Positions 10,049 to 21,770 of a stretch of DNA of 64,000 bases are shown here, in pieces. The DNA is from Chamaecyparis obtusa. Lineage: Eukaryota; Streptophyta; Pinopsida; Cupressales; Cupressaceae. Every line of letters begins with the position of its first letter. The stretch's first letter is position 1. The notes beneath the pieces were generated by a model. It made no database searches. It saw nothing but the letters and a program-made list of their open reading frames with translations, and was not told the DNA's origin. The stretch lies in the NCBI GenBank assembly GCA_027943335.1, contig BSBK01001583.1:501001-565000 (forward strand), in the 5' to 3' direction. A program made the translations under genes and the position numbers.

Positions 10049-10735
10049 TTATAGTCCTCCAATCATAGATCTGTATCTTGCATGTGATGCACTTGGTGAT
10101 TCATCCTTTCTTGAAAATTTACATCTAGTTACCATAGGGGTTCCAACTGGTTTACAATTCTCTATTCCAAACTTTGTTAATAAGTCCTTAAGATATTTTG
10201 TTTTTGATATGAAAATTCCATCCTTCTTCTGGGTAATATGTAATTCCAAAAAGTGTTTCATCTCACCAATCATGCTCAATTGAAATTCATCTTTATTCAT
10301 TTGAAAATTTCTTACTTGCTTCATCATTACCTCAAACGATAATATCAGATCAAGAAATACTTCAACAATCAATAATCCATCATCATTTTTTCTTAAGTAC
10401 ATATTATTATCTGCATTACCTTTCTTGAATCCCAAATTGATCAAGTGTTTGTCTAACCTTGCATACCAAGCTCTAGGTGCCTCCTTCAATCCATACAGTG
10501 CCATCTTTAATTTGCATACCATATCCTTGTCTTCTATTAAAGAAAATCCATCAGGCTGTTCAATGTAGACTTCCTCCTCAATTTCTCCATTAAGGAAAGG
10601 TGATTTTACATCCATTTGATATACCTTGAAGTTCTTACTACAAGCATATGCCAAAAACATTTTAACTACCTCAAGGCTAGCCACATGTGCAAAAATTTCT
10701 TCAAAGTCAATACCTTCTTACTACGAGTAACCTTT
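10049..10735 (-). pseudogene. copia reverse transcriptase fragment
   Basis: A 211-codon frame (10684-10049) shows the copia RT blocks [42 protein letters not shown] and [22 protein letters not shown]. The catalytic YVDD box is replaced by VFLDLIL at the expected place (about residues 109-115), so one of the two metal-binding Asp residues is gone and the enzyme cannot be active. The upstream part, to about 10735, is frameshifted. Confidence 0.8.
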
Positions 10736-11373
10736 ACATTCCAATCTTTCTTTTTTTCTTACCACTTCACCTTGGTCATTCATCTTGTTCCTGAAAACCC
10801 ATTTTGTGCCAATAACATTCTTGTCTTTAGGTCTAGGTACCAATTCCCAAGTCTTGTTTTTTTTAATCTACTCAAGTTCTTATTTCATTTCTTTTATCCA
10901 ATGTTCATCTTTACATGCTTCATTTGCAGTCTTTGGTTCAACTTGTGATATTAAGCATAGTTCTTCATTTACCTTGTTATTTGTCATGACTCATTTGTTT
11001 TCACTTCCAATGATTTGATTTGTAGGGTGATTTCTTGCAACATATTTAGGTGTTCCTAGTTTAGCTCTGACTTCTTCTCTAGGTATTGATTCATGTTCAA
11101 TTCTTGGTTCCAATCTAACTTCTTCAATCTAGAAATCATTGTTAGTTTCATAAAATAATTCCTTCTCATCATTCTGATTAATGTTATTCCTTTGTCTTTT
11201 ATCTTCATCAGAATCATAATCAAGAATCCTCTCTTGAATTCTAAACTTTTCATTAGCCTTCACATTAGTGCTCTCAAAAATAGTCCTCAATCTTTGATTA
11301 AAACATCTATATGCTTTACTTTTCAATGAATTACCAAGAAAAATTCCTTCATCACTTTTAGCATCAAACTTTT
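10736..11373 (-). pseudogene. copia region between integrase and reverse transcriptase
   Basis: A frame of 92 codons (11407-11129; its first dozen codons lie in the solo LTR) reads FDAKSDEGIFLGNSLKSKAY, the conserved post-integrase block, then a low-complexity acidic linker. The remainder, to 10736, is recognisable only as the pre-RT region (W.ELV.RP and RNK words in broken frames). The block continues the reading that stops at 12319, on the other side of the solo LTR. Confidence 0.65.
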
Positions 11374-12318
11374 TGATGCAGGGGCATCCAAGGTTAAGGC
11401 AGGGCATTCTGTGTCCTTAGTGAAACTGGATGGAGTGTTTGTATTTTGGCCAATGTTACTTGGTTGCAGCCTTGACTGACGGTCTTGGTCATTGGAGGAA
11501 GCTCGGTCACTGAAGGAACTTGGTAGTCTCTGGCACTTGGTGAATGTGTTACTTGGTCATGCCTACGGTGCTCGGTCGACACTGGTGCTCAGTGATGCCT
11601 GTCATGCTCATTGATTTTACTGTCACTTGGTAGTTCTGGCTTACTGACTGGAGTTCTGTGTGATTTGTTGAGCTGACTTGGTGCATTTATTGTTGGTAGC
11701 CATTGTTATGGGTCGACATGTTGAATTAAATGTTTGTATACATTTGTAAGATGACTTGTATGGCATTTAATTATTTGTTTTGGGGAGTTAAGGGTTTCAT
11801 CTTGCCGACTTGTGGCTGATGATTAGTATTTAAGGAGTGCTTGGGTAGAAGTTTGAAAGAGAGGATGGAAATCAGGACCTAGACAACATAGAAGATCTGG
11901 AGGTTAGATGTGTAGCTTGAGAGCGAAGTTGTGGAAAATTTCTTTATGAGCTTGTAGATCAGATTGTAATCTGATAGTCATTTTTAGTAGAGCTAGGGGT
12001 TTGCATACTTGGAGATAAGGATATTACTTGGAGGCTTGCAAGCTAAAGTTCAGATCTGCCTTAGGGTTTCCATCAGCTTTTGATTATCTTCAGAGATGAA
12101 CTAGCTGATATTGTATTGGATCTGGTTGTGGATCTTGCAGAATTGTTTTTCTGATTGTAATTGGCCCTAACCTGGAAGGCCTTACAACCAGGCATGTTAA
12201 TGAAAATTAGTGTTCAATAATTACCTTGTGTTGCATTATTGAGTAATCCTCTATGTAATTCTATTAGCTGTAAGGTTTGGACTATCCTTCATTGGATCCA
12301 CCATCCTTGACTGCATCA
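11374..12318 (+). repeat. solo LTR of the gag-pro gypsy family, inside copia integrase
   Basis: It runs from TGATGCAGGGGCATCC to GACTGCATCA, 945 bp, with ends that are inverted copies of each other. It is the same LTR as those at 44907, 47309 and 50057, in opposite orientation. The flanking 5-mers are ctttt (11369-11373) and ctttc (12319-12323), so it is a genuine insertion reduced to one LTR by recombination. The copia frame on either side (ending DIGK, resuming FDAK) is continuous once the LTR and one target copy are taken out. It contains several CTCGGT/CTTGGT words. Confidence 0.88.
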
Positions 12319-13243
12319 CTTTCCAATATCAACATCTCTCTTGATATAACATTTACTTCCAAAGATTCTAAAATATTTCACAGTAGGTGTATGCCCAAAC
12401 CAAAGTTCATAAGATGTCTTACCAGTACCTTGTCTAATCTTAACTTTTTTCATTGTGTAAATTGCAGTGTTCACTGTTTCTTTACAAAAGATATGCCATA
12501 CATTACCTTCAAGCATCATATCTCTAGCTGCCTCATTAACTGATATGCTCCTCCTTTCTGCTATATCATTTTGCTACGTTGTCCTAGGTGCTGAAAGTTG
12601 TCTCTTAATTCCATTGTCTTCAAAAAATATGTTAAACTCATTTGAAGTAAACTCTCCTCTATCAGATCTCAAACATTTAATCTTCAAGCTAGATTCATTC
12701 TCAACTCTATTGTTCAATAACTTAAACTTCTCAAATTCTGCATATTTTTCTTTAAGAAATACTACCCACATCATTCTTGTAAAATCATCAATAAAAAAAC
12801 ATGAAATACCTTTCACCATGAAATCCTCTTGTCCTTGTAGGTCCACATAAGTTTTTATACACAATCCCCAACTTGACCAGTGTTGTAAACATTTTGCTAG
12901 GAAATAAATTCTTTCTCTATTGAGCCATAACACATTCCTTGCAAACCATGTTAGTAGACTTCACAATCTTAGGAAAGTCTCTAACTGTATTAGATGAGCT
13001 GATCTTCACAATTTTATCAAAGTTAATATGACAAAATCTCTTATACCATAGCTAACTATCACCCACTTTAGAAATCAAACATGTCATTTCAGTAGGTGTC
13101 AGCTGAAATACATTACCTTTTGTCTTTATTCCTCTTCTAATCAGTTTTCCATCACTGCCTTTAATAACACAAGTCTTCTCCATGAAATATAACCTGTATC
13201 CTTTGTCCATAACTTTTCCAACACTCAAAATATTATGTTTCAA
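12319..13243 (-). pseudogene. copia integrase and gag-pre-integrase region
   Basis: Read right to left: an LLSVGKVMDKGY-like block (13243-13052), a degenerate zinc-binding region, the core with FIDDFTRMMWVVFLKEKY and CLRSDRGEFTSNEF (12933-12574), then NTAIYTMKKVKIRQG and YELWFGHTPTVKYF (12519-12316). The Asp of the SDRGEF block is visible; the first catalytic Asp and the final Glu fall in broken parts. Several stops and frame changes separate the pieces. Confidence 0.75.
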
Positions 13244-13809
13244 TCCATCAACAAAGTAAATATCTTTAGTGTTAGTCTTTCCAACAAGTGTAATAGATCA
13301 TTTTCCCTTAATCTGACATGGTGCATTATTTCCAACTCTAACTATTCATCCATAACATCTATTAAGTTTAAAAAATTTATCCACATCTTTAGTCATATGA
13401 TGAAAACATCCACTATCAATAATCCAATCAGACTTTTTCTGTTCTACATATGAAACTAAAGCTTTTTCTTCTTTTACCTCTTCTTCATCATAATTTTCAT
13501 CTTTAATAGAAATAAATTCTATTTCATCTCCATCTTCATCATCACTTTCTAAAAATTTTACATCCTTAAATACAATTTCTCCTTTTTCATCAACATAACA
13601 ACAATTCTCTCTCTTAGGTTTATAAGATTTTCTATATCTGATCTTCTTTGCACTCTTAGGACATTTAAATAAAAAATGACAAATTTCTTTACATGTCCAA
13701 CAAGAAAAATATTTCTTGCCTATAGCTTCTCTCCTTGCAATCAGTGCCATTGCATCATCGAACTTCTTTTCTTCTTCTTGCTTAGCTAGCCAATCTCTAG
13801 AATAATTTC
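13244..13809 (-). pseudogene. copia gag C-terminus and protease
   Basis: A 167-codon frame (13849-13346; its first 12 codons lie in the Tat LTR) carries a CCHC zinc knuckle, CWTCKEICHFLFKC (C-x2-C-x4-H-x4-C), an acidic linker, and the aspartic protease block WIIDSGCFHHMTKD with catalytic DSG. It is cut at 13810 by the Tat element; the missing gag half is at 27441-28157. Confidence 0.8.
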
Positions 13810-13814
13810 CACTA

Positions 13815-15005
13815 TGTGTGTGTGAATTTTGTACCTGATCTGTAGACACAACACTTCAGTAAAACATTAGAGGTTAGCTAAAATCGAAATCATGCAATAA
13901 ATGAAAAACTAAACTAACCAGACAATTTACTACCTTCTAGTATATGCGAGTATGTATTCTCAGATTATATCGAGATCAGTGACCTTGATGACACCTAAAT
14001 GAAGGATTTGAATGCAAAATCTAGATATGGAATGAATGCTATTAATCTATTTTTTATTTTATTTTCTATGAAATTATGATAATGAAAACTTGATATGAAT
14101 CTATGCTAATATGATCTAACAATGATATTCTAAATGATATGGATACTATGCAAAAACAATGAAAATCTCACAACAACTCAAATTCTCAAGATCGATTCTT
14201 CAATCTCCAATTTGGCAGCGTGAGTGTGCAATTCGTGGATGGATCTCAAATGAAGAGCTGGAGCCTTAATTTATAGAAATCTAGGGCTTTGGAGGTGCAT
14301 GAAAGAAAGCCATAAATCACTCAAATAATTCAGGTTGATTTTTGAGTTATTTTTAAATAAAGGATAATTAACTCACAAAAACATGCAAAAGCAGAGTTTA
14401 ACTCAAAATAGAGTTTAGATTTAATTGATTATTGATAGTTATCTGCTTTTATGATTGTGTATGTTTTGTTTATGAATTAATTTAATAATAAAGTGATTTA
14501 TTTTCAACTTAACTGATTTTGAAAAATAAAACAATTGATTTATGGGTTAATCAATTATTTTTCAAACTTTTATTCAAAAACAATATTATTAAAAATTGAC
14601 AACTTGCTTTAATTAATTAAATAAGAATTTGATCAATTATTCATAGGATTTTGGATTTATTGTCTGAATTAAATAATACAATTTAGGAATAAATAGAATT
14701 AACTTCAATTAAACAATTAAGTGGCAGAATTAAATCTAATTAATTAAATATTGAGAATATTCAATTAATCAAACTTTAGGATAAATAGGATTTATCACCA
14801 AATAATCATTAAATCAAAGATAATTATGATAATTAGGAATATTACTACGAATATTCCCTGATGCAAAATTTAGGATAATCAATTAGGATTCAATAATGTT
14901 CAGATGTGCCTTAGGTTAGGACTTCAATGTCGATTTCATTCGATGTGTCGATATAGGAGATTAATGAACCTATAGACCATTTTTGAGGTATTACATTTTG
15001 CCCCT
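13815..15005 (-). repeat. 3' LTR of the Tat element
   Basis: Starts TGTGTGTGTGTGAATTTTG and ends GGTATTACA. Same sequence as 26257-27435. Confidence 0.9.
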
Positions 15006-15020
15006 CTTTGAATTATTATG
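15006..15020 (-). other. polypurine tract of the Tat element
   Basis: Reverse complement reads AAAGAGGGGCAAAA directly before the 3' LTR; this is the plus-strand primer site. Confidence 0.75.
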
Positions 15021-17395
15021 CGAAGCGCAGTGGTTCAAAGACAGTCTATGTATGATGTTGAAACTGATGTTTGAAATTGATATTGATATGAAATAGAAGC
15101 TGATTGAAAGATTTGATATGAAGATAATAGGTCCTGAATGACCAAAGATAATGTTAACTATAACAACAAATGAACCGATGATTGCGAAAAAGTGTCAAAA
15201 CACCTTATTCTGAAGCTAATGATTGTGAAGAAGTGAGTGACCGATTCTAGACCCGATTGTCCTTATATTGAATCACATTGGTATCACATCCAAACCCTTC
15301 AGTTTCTGAAGAACCAAGGAAATAACATAATTGAACCGATAGTTGCAAAAACTGATACAATTTACAAGATTAGGAGAATACTAGATTGATAAAGATCTCG
15401 ATGAATCTGATATGCCCTGAGTGATGATTGATTTTCCCCGAGTGATGAGGTCTTTTGGTGAATCAGCAACTAGACGTGGTTGTTGTCTTGATTACTGAGG
15501 AAGAATAGATTTCCATAAAGATATGATTATAGACTTTGAATGATGTGCAATAGCATGCCCCCTTCGGGATTAAAATTGAAATTTGACCAGAAAAGTCAGC
15601 GTGATAGTTTAGAAGCATGTTAATTGATTGGAGAAGTGGTTAAACACGTTCGAGAATGCATTCTGCATCATTTAGAGGTCCTGGGGACCAAGTTTGACTA
15701 GGTGAAACCATGAGTTGACCATAGTTGACCAAGTTGAAATTTTGATAGTTTGATGTAAGATAATCAGTTAAGTTGAATTCTGGATTCCTGTGATGAATGA
15801 AGGTCAATTATGCAAGTAGTTAATAATATAAATGATCTCAAATTTTGATTTTGATCCCAAAAAAGGATTCCACTTGCTATTTCGTTGGATGGACCTTTGT
15901 GTACAAGATTCAGCTCTTGTTAGATTTGAAGAGACAAGTGGAGAATTGTTTAAGCATTGAAGTTCTTTTAGCCATTGTGAGATCATGCAAACATGCAAAA
16001 ATGCAAAGAGACATGCAGTATGAAATGCAACCTAAGACCTAGGACCTAGTCACTGATCATGTGTCGGTCATTCTCATCATTGAATTTTTAGGTAACTGGA
16101 TAAATCAATACAATGCCCACTAGTTATGAAGCCATAGACATATGAATATCGATTTGTATAAGCAAGAATCAATACAAAACCCACTAATTATGAAACCATG
16201 GACATATGAATATTGATTTTATTATCAGAATGTCAGATTAGATATAAGCACCAAGGCATAAACGCCAGGATGACCTGAATATCATGTCCATTTTGATATA
16301 GCAATTTGTATAAGCATCAAAACATAAATGTCATGATGAGCAGAATATGCCTTGCGATAAAAACACATCAAACAGTCAAGAGATCATTCTAAATCCAATG
16401 TGAATTACCTGTAATGACCCTTTATCATTCACATCCTTAGGTAAGATCGCGTTTCACAGTAGGAGAAAGAACTCACTCAAAAAGACAATAGTTAGATCAA
16501 ACTTCCTTGGATTTTCTGGGTATCAATGGTCAAGGTATGCATGGCCATCCAATTTGAGATAGAAGCTCTTACAGTCAGATACCATTTCAATCCAGAATTT
16601 CCAAAGTTGTTAGATTTTCACATACAAGAAGAAAACAAAGAAAAGATTATGCCCCTAGTCACCACTCTCTAAATCCTATAAAGGACATTATTGAAGAGCT
16701 CGAATGGACACAATATGCAAAAATCTCAATGCGAATCAGTAAGCATACAAGGAGATAAAAGCATGTAAAAGCATAGATTGTTTCCAGTTTGTGTTTGATT
16801 GCATTGTTGTTGATGCAAAATCCTTTCTGGAGACAAGACAGACTGACTGACTTGATTGAAGCTTCAAAGGACTCTGACTGGATATGATACATCTAAGATA
16901 CATTGGAGGCCATAGGATATGACATTGATTGCCCCCAAGTGTTAAGCATTGATAGGATACAGATGCTTGAGCTGATTGGTGTATAGACTGACTTATTGAA
17001 AATTGGAAATGCAGAAACAAATCAGGAGATATGTACAAACTAAAGAAAGACTGAAAGCTGGGAAAGACCAAGATTGCATTGATAGGTGGAGTGTTTTGAA
17101 ACAAGTAGCACCTATTTGCTGGGTTTTCCCCATCTTGGCAGAGATTCTATTTTTTCTACCAAGGCGCCTGTTTTCAGGTTTTCACCAAGGCACTTTTTTC
17201 TTTTTCTCATTTTTTTTTATTTTTTATTTTTTTTCAATTTTTTTTGTACTTTTGGTATTTTTTACTTTTTTTGTGAATCTTCAAGGCACCTATTGCTAGG
17301 TTTTCACCAAGATGTTCATTTTTTAGGACTTTTTCTGATTTTATAATTTTTTCAGGACATTTTACCATAGACTGAATGCCTTATGCATAGAATTT
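15021..17395 (-). other. non-coding 3' region of the Tat element
   Basis: No conserved coding domain; a long stretch between integrase and 3' LTR is usual for Tat elements. Two tandem duplications lie here: 'cccacta(g/a)ttatgaa(g/a)ccat(a/g)gacatatgaatat' at about 16112 and 16179, and 'taagcaccaaggcataaacg' / 'taagcatcaaaacataaatg' at about 16245 and 16311. At 17100-17310 a unit like 'cacctatttgctgggttttccccat' recurs three times among T-rich runs (17190-17270). Small open frames here look like chance. Confidence 0.65.
16105..16355. repeat. two short tandem duplications in the Tat 3' region
   Basis: Two adjacent pairs of diverged repeats with units of about 65 bp each, as described for the Tat 3' region. 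Confidence 0.65.
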
Positions 17396-17660
17396 CTTTA
17401 GATGGAGAACTTTGATTGGTTCTCAGAGCTGTTCTCCTTCAGTCATTGAGAGTTGATAGGCACCAGAGCCAAAAGTAGCAATGATAACAAAGGGACCTAG
17501 CTAGTTGGGTTCAAACTTCCCCTTGCGCTCTCTATGTGATTGATTTTTAGGATTCTCTCTCAAGACTAGATCGCCAACCTAAAATACCCTCATGGACTTC
17601 CGCTAATGCATGTTGAGACTCTTCCCATTCTAAACATCTAAGTAGCGTACCATCTAGACC
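17396..17660 (-). pseudogene. integrase remnant with core deleted
   Basis: Minus-strand reading goes from the pre-integrase block (GTLLRCLEWEE, then HALAEVHEGIL, the start of the zinc-binding domain) straight into the C-terminal block VGDLVLRENPKNQ, KGKFEPN, GPFVI and GAYQL, with a frame change at the join near 17575-17590. The rest of the zinc-binding HHCC motif and the whole DDE core are absent. A full Tat integrase would need several hundred more bases here. The element therefore could not integrate on its own. Confidence 0.75.
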
Positions 17661-18295
17661 TCATTTGTATAGATCATGACCAATGATGACATATCAGGAG
17701 GCATTACGGTTAAGGTATCTCTTTTCATGGTGGTTGAAGGTATCGGGAATGATTTGGTCTTGGAGATAGGAAAATAGGTTTTTGTATCTGGATGAATCAT
17801 GACCAACAATAGTGCAAATCATGTGGGTTTTAGGGGAATCACATGCAGGATAAGATAATGCTTCCACTAGGAACTCGTAGCATAGCTCATGTTCAGGCTA
17901 CTGTAATAAAGTAGATAGCGTTGCCATTGCATCGACAACCTTATTCTCTATCCTAGGAATTTTCTCAAATGTGATGGATAGGAAATACTTCTTTAGATCA
18001 TCTACCATTCTCTTGTAAGGAATGAGCTTTTCATCTTTAGTTTGGTACACATCATTGACTTGATGGATAACAAGTTGAGAGTCTCCATGAATGTGTAATT
18101 CTGTTACTCGCCACTCAATTGCTATTTTTATGCCATTCAAAAGGGCTTCATATTCTGTAATATTGTTTGTGCAAGGAAACTTTAATCTGAATGCTTTTGG
18201 GATTGAGTACCCTTGAGGGGTTATGAACAATATGCCTGCACGCAATCCATTTTGTGTATAGGAGCCATCAAAGAATAACTACCATTCTCTAGAAG
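17661..18295 (-). pseudogene. second (archaeal-type) RNase H of the Tat element
   Basis: The reading begins near 18290 with a stop in place of Trp, then LFFDGSYTQNG, and continues as a 115-codon frame (18245-17898) with NNITEYEALLNGIKIAIE, HIHGDSQLVIHQVN and VVDAMATLST. The four acidic residues expected in this fold (D in FFDGS, E in EYEAL, D in GDSQL, D in VVDAM) are all present. It would degrade the RNA strand of the RNA:DNA hybrid. A second RNase H placed after the ordinary one is characteristic of Tat/Ogre. Downstream is a linker to the integrase remnant. Confidence 0.8.
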
Positions 18296-18383
18296 AAAGA
18301 GTCATGATAGAGGAATCTGGAAATTCCATTTGCATTGGTGTATCATCAATCATACGTGCATCTACTAATTGATCAGCAATAAC

Positions 18384-19520
18384 CTATGCTTTGATAGCCT
18401 TTCTTTCCACATATTCAATGTCAAATTCACTTAAGAGCATGACCCATTTAGCCAATCTACCGGTGAGGGAAGCTTTGCTTAGTAGGTACTTGAGTGGATC
18501 AATTTTAGCTACCAAATGTGTGGTATGAGCTAACATGTAATGTCTCAGTTTCTGTGATGCAAAGATCATAGCTAGACAAGCTTTCTCAATTATTGAATAG
18601 TTCTTCTCATATGCAACCAATGTTCTATTGATATAGTATATAGCTCTTTCCTTTTTGTTCTCATCATGTTGTGCTAGCAATGCCCCCAGTGATGTATCTG
18701 TTGCGGAGACATATAAGATCAATGGCTTCCCATGAATAGGAGACATCAAAATAGGAGGATTTGATAGATATTGTTTGATATGGTCAAAGTTTTTCTCACA
18801 TTCTTCATTCCATGCAAAGGTCACACCTTTATGTAATGTTTTTGTAAAAGGTTGTGATATGTCTGCTAGCTGTGATATGAATCTCCTGATAGATTGAAAT
18901 CTTTCTTGCAATGTCCTCATTTGACTAATATTCTTTGGAGGTTGCATTTCCATGATAGCCTTTACTTTAGCTAGATCAACTTTAATGCCCTTCTTTGAAA
19001 CTATGTATCCTAAGAGCTTTCCAAAAGTGACACCAAAAGCACACTTCCTAGGATTTAGTCTGAGACTAAATTTCTCCATTCTATCTAGTATCTTGCTCAA
19101 GTCATCTAGATGTGAAACCCTAATCATATATTTTGCTAAAGTATCATCAACATAATCCTCCATAGTCCTATGCATCATGTCATGAAAAATAGATGTCATG
19201 GCTCTTTGATATGTAGCACTAGCATTTTTAAGCCCAAATGGCATGACATTCTAGCATAAGGTACCCCATGCACATGTGAAAGTAGTTTTCTCTTGATCCT
19301 CTAGAGCAATTTTTATTTTATTATATCCATAAAAACCATCCATTAAAGAATACATCTCAAAGCCCACAGTCATGTCCACTATCATATCAATGTTAGGTAA
19401 TGGAAAATCATCCTTAGGGCATGCTCTATTTACATCTCTAAAGTCTGTGCATACTCTGATTGATTTATCTAGTTTTGAAATAGGTACAATATTAGAGATC
19501 CACTCTACATAGTCAATAAC
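18384..19520 (-). pseudogene. Tat reverse transcriptase and first RNase H
   Basis: The main frame (19244-18384, 286 codons) shows MPFGLKNASATYQRAM, the catalytic YVDD box (residues 32-35), LNPRKCAFGV, GKLLGYIVS and the thumb/connection, then the gypsy RNase H with VSATDTSLGALLAQHD, YEKNYSIIEKACLAMIFA and LAKWVMLLSEFDIEYV. The upstream part (19520-19245) reads DFRDVNRACPKDDFPLP and SLMDGFYGYNKI, with the first catalytic Asp, but has a TAG in place of the usual Trp before NVMPFG. The polymerase catalytic Asp residues survive although the frame is broken. Confidence 0.88.
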
Positions 19521-20333
19521 TCAGATGAATCCAACTTTCAAGAGTTTCTCCAATTTAGCTTTTACCAAGAGTGCAATATGAGGATGCATCTTTCTTAATT
19601 TTTTCTTGACAGGTTTGACATTTGGAGCTATAGATAAATGATGCATTATAAGATTAGGATCCAACCCTGGCATATCTGAATATTTCCATGCAAAGTTGAT
19701 CTTCATCTCTGTTAGGAATGTTGTACATTTTTTCTTCTCTTCTTCTGATAAAGATTGTGCCACATGAATTAACTGTGGCTCTTCTACTATTCCCAAATTG
19801 ATGGGTTGAGTGGGCTCAATTAGAACTAGAGATCTATCTTGTAAATGACTCAGAAGGACATCAAATATCTCATCCTTAGGTGCCTCAAAGAGGTTTTCAC
19901 CTTCAAATACATCTTTTATTTTTACTTTTGTAGGTTTTGAGACTGCCACAAAGTGGTTTTCACCCTCAAAACTCTTTTTCTTTTTATTCTTATTCTTATT
20001 TTTCTGACTAAGATACTTGATGTCTAACTCTATCATGCTAACGCTTAGTTCACTGATGGAAGTACTCATAAGCTCAACTACATTGAGGTAGCAAGCAAGG
20101 GCATAGTCATTTGGGAAGGTATAAATACCATGGCTCAGATTTGTGGAGATTTGATCAATAAGGTCTGGATATTGGATAGTCAAAGTGGGGAAAGATTGGG
20201 AGATAGTGTTTACAGATATGGATCTATCATCATTGGTCCTAACTCGATGCTTGAGTTCAAAGGTGATATTACAACTTAAGACATTCAATTCATGAATAGG
20301 CTCAATGTCATTGTGGGAGTCCAATTCAGCCAT
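19521..20333 (-). pseudogene. Tat protease-RT linker and RT N-terminus
   Basis: A 270-codon frame: a low-complexity linker (Lys/Asn repeats at about residues 112-120), then KINFAWKYSDMPGLDPNLI and HHLSIAPNVKPVKKKLRKMH, the conserved block just before RT, ending AKLEKLLKVGFI. It runs into the RT palm (19520) after a stop. Confidence 0.8.
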
Positions 20334-20438
20334 AGGTGGATCAGACTCAATAGGTTCATCATTTCTCTCTAGACTTACATTGGGTTCAGGTGCATATTGG
20401 TGAATAACATCAACATGTTTCTCTATAATAAGCTCATC

Positions 20439-21770
20439 TTAATCTAGAATGACTCCCCATTCATAGTCATTAGATTCTTCATCTATGCCTCTAGGAAATC
20501 TAAGAGCATGAGTAAAGTTAGGATGAATACCCCAAGAAGGGTTACCCTCTGATTTTGATTTGTATTCATACTCATGAGAATCTATCTCAGAATAACTACC
20601 ACCTTCCACTTCTTGATTGTGTTCGAGATTAGCTGGTTCTTGTGTTGAAACTATCTCTTGATTGATAGTAGGTTCTTGTTTTTCTACTACATTAATTATT
20701 TTGATTGGATCATCTTTATCATCAAGAAGGTCCTTGATCTCTTTAGGCAATTTTTCATAGGGGATGAGTTCTGAGCTGTCTGAATCACTATCTGATGGTT
20801 CAGTTTCTTCTTGCTTAAGAAGGGGTTCACCTAGTGCGATTTTCTCTATGACATGAGAACAATTACCTTTGAGGTGAAAGGGTTTCTTTTTAAATCCTAG
20901 GCCAACTTTGTCTTTATTTTCTCTACCAGTATGTGGGATAGGTGCCTCAAGACCTTTTCCTCTGACTCCTAGAGGTCCTTTACCTGAATATCCCATCTTA
21001 GCTATCAATTTATCTCCTGGACCATATGCCTTAGAAGGGATTTTGGATACTGTAGAATCACTAGTTTGGACAACTTGAGATTCAAGTTCATCTTTGTAAA
21101 GCCATGCGAGCACAACTTCATCTTCTTCAAATTCCTGCTTAGAGACTTGTTCTGCTACAAAATTCTTTTTATATACCTCAAGAGGTTCTTTAGAAGCTGG
21201 TTTGGACTGTTTCAAAGATTGTCCATAAGACTTAGGTGAGATAGGGAGAGATGTCAAAGATAAGACTGGCTCCATAGTATATTCTCCCATACTATTTTCT
21301 TTGATATTAACCTCATTTGCAAAATCTTCCATTTTAGATGTGGATGCTTCTTTAGTTGGTTCAATGGAAGATTCTCTATTATTAGGCACAAACTTATCTA
21401 CACTTTCCTTCAATGTATTGCAAGTGGTGGATATCTTTGCTGGAATAGTGACCTCTACTCCTTCATAAGGAAATTTCAAGCATTGGTGAAATGTAGAAGG
21501 AATAGCCTTCATCTCATGTATCCATGGTCTCCCTAGAAGAATGTTGTAAGCCAAAGGTAGATCAAGAACTTTACATATAGTATCTCTGATAACTAGACCA
21601 GCTCTGATAGGTAAGACAATGGTTCCTTTAGAAGATCTTTCTTGTTCATCATAGGCTTTGATAGTTATTTTCTTTCTAGGATCAATAGCCAATTCTGAAA
21701 ATCCCAATTGTGTGATCAAGTTGTAAGAACAAATGTTTAGGCCGGTGCCTCCATCTATCAACACACGTTT
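20439..21770 (-). pseudogene. Tat aspartic protease followed by a G-patch domain
   Basis: A 441-codon frame. Residues 2-10 are LIDGGTGLN, the catalytic Asp-Gly block, and residues 75-82 are ILLGRPWI, the conserved block near the end of the protease. After an acidic linker, residues 246-292 form a G-patch (KMGYSGKGPLG, KGLEAPI, VGLGF), a glycine-rich nucleic-acid-binding module known after the protease in some retroviruses and plant retroelements. The C-terminal third is acidic (Ser/Asp/Glu-rich). The frame opens at the protease only because a stop lies upstream; it should be continuous with gag. Confidence 0.82.

Noticed and set aside
17003..17346. Phe-rich plus-strand frames as membrane proteins
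   Set aside because: They are readings of T-rich low-complexity DNA in the Tat 3' region, opposite to the element's sense.
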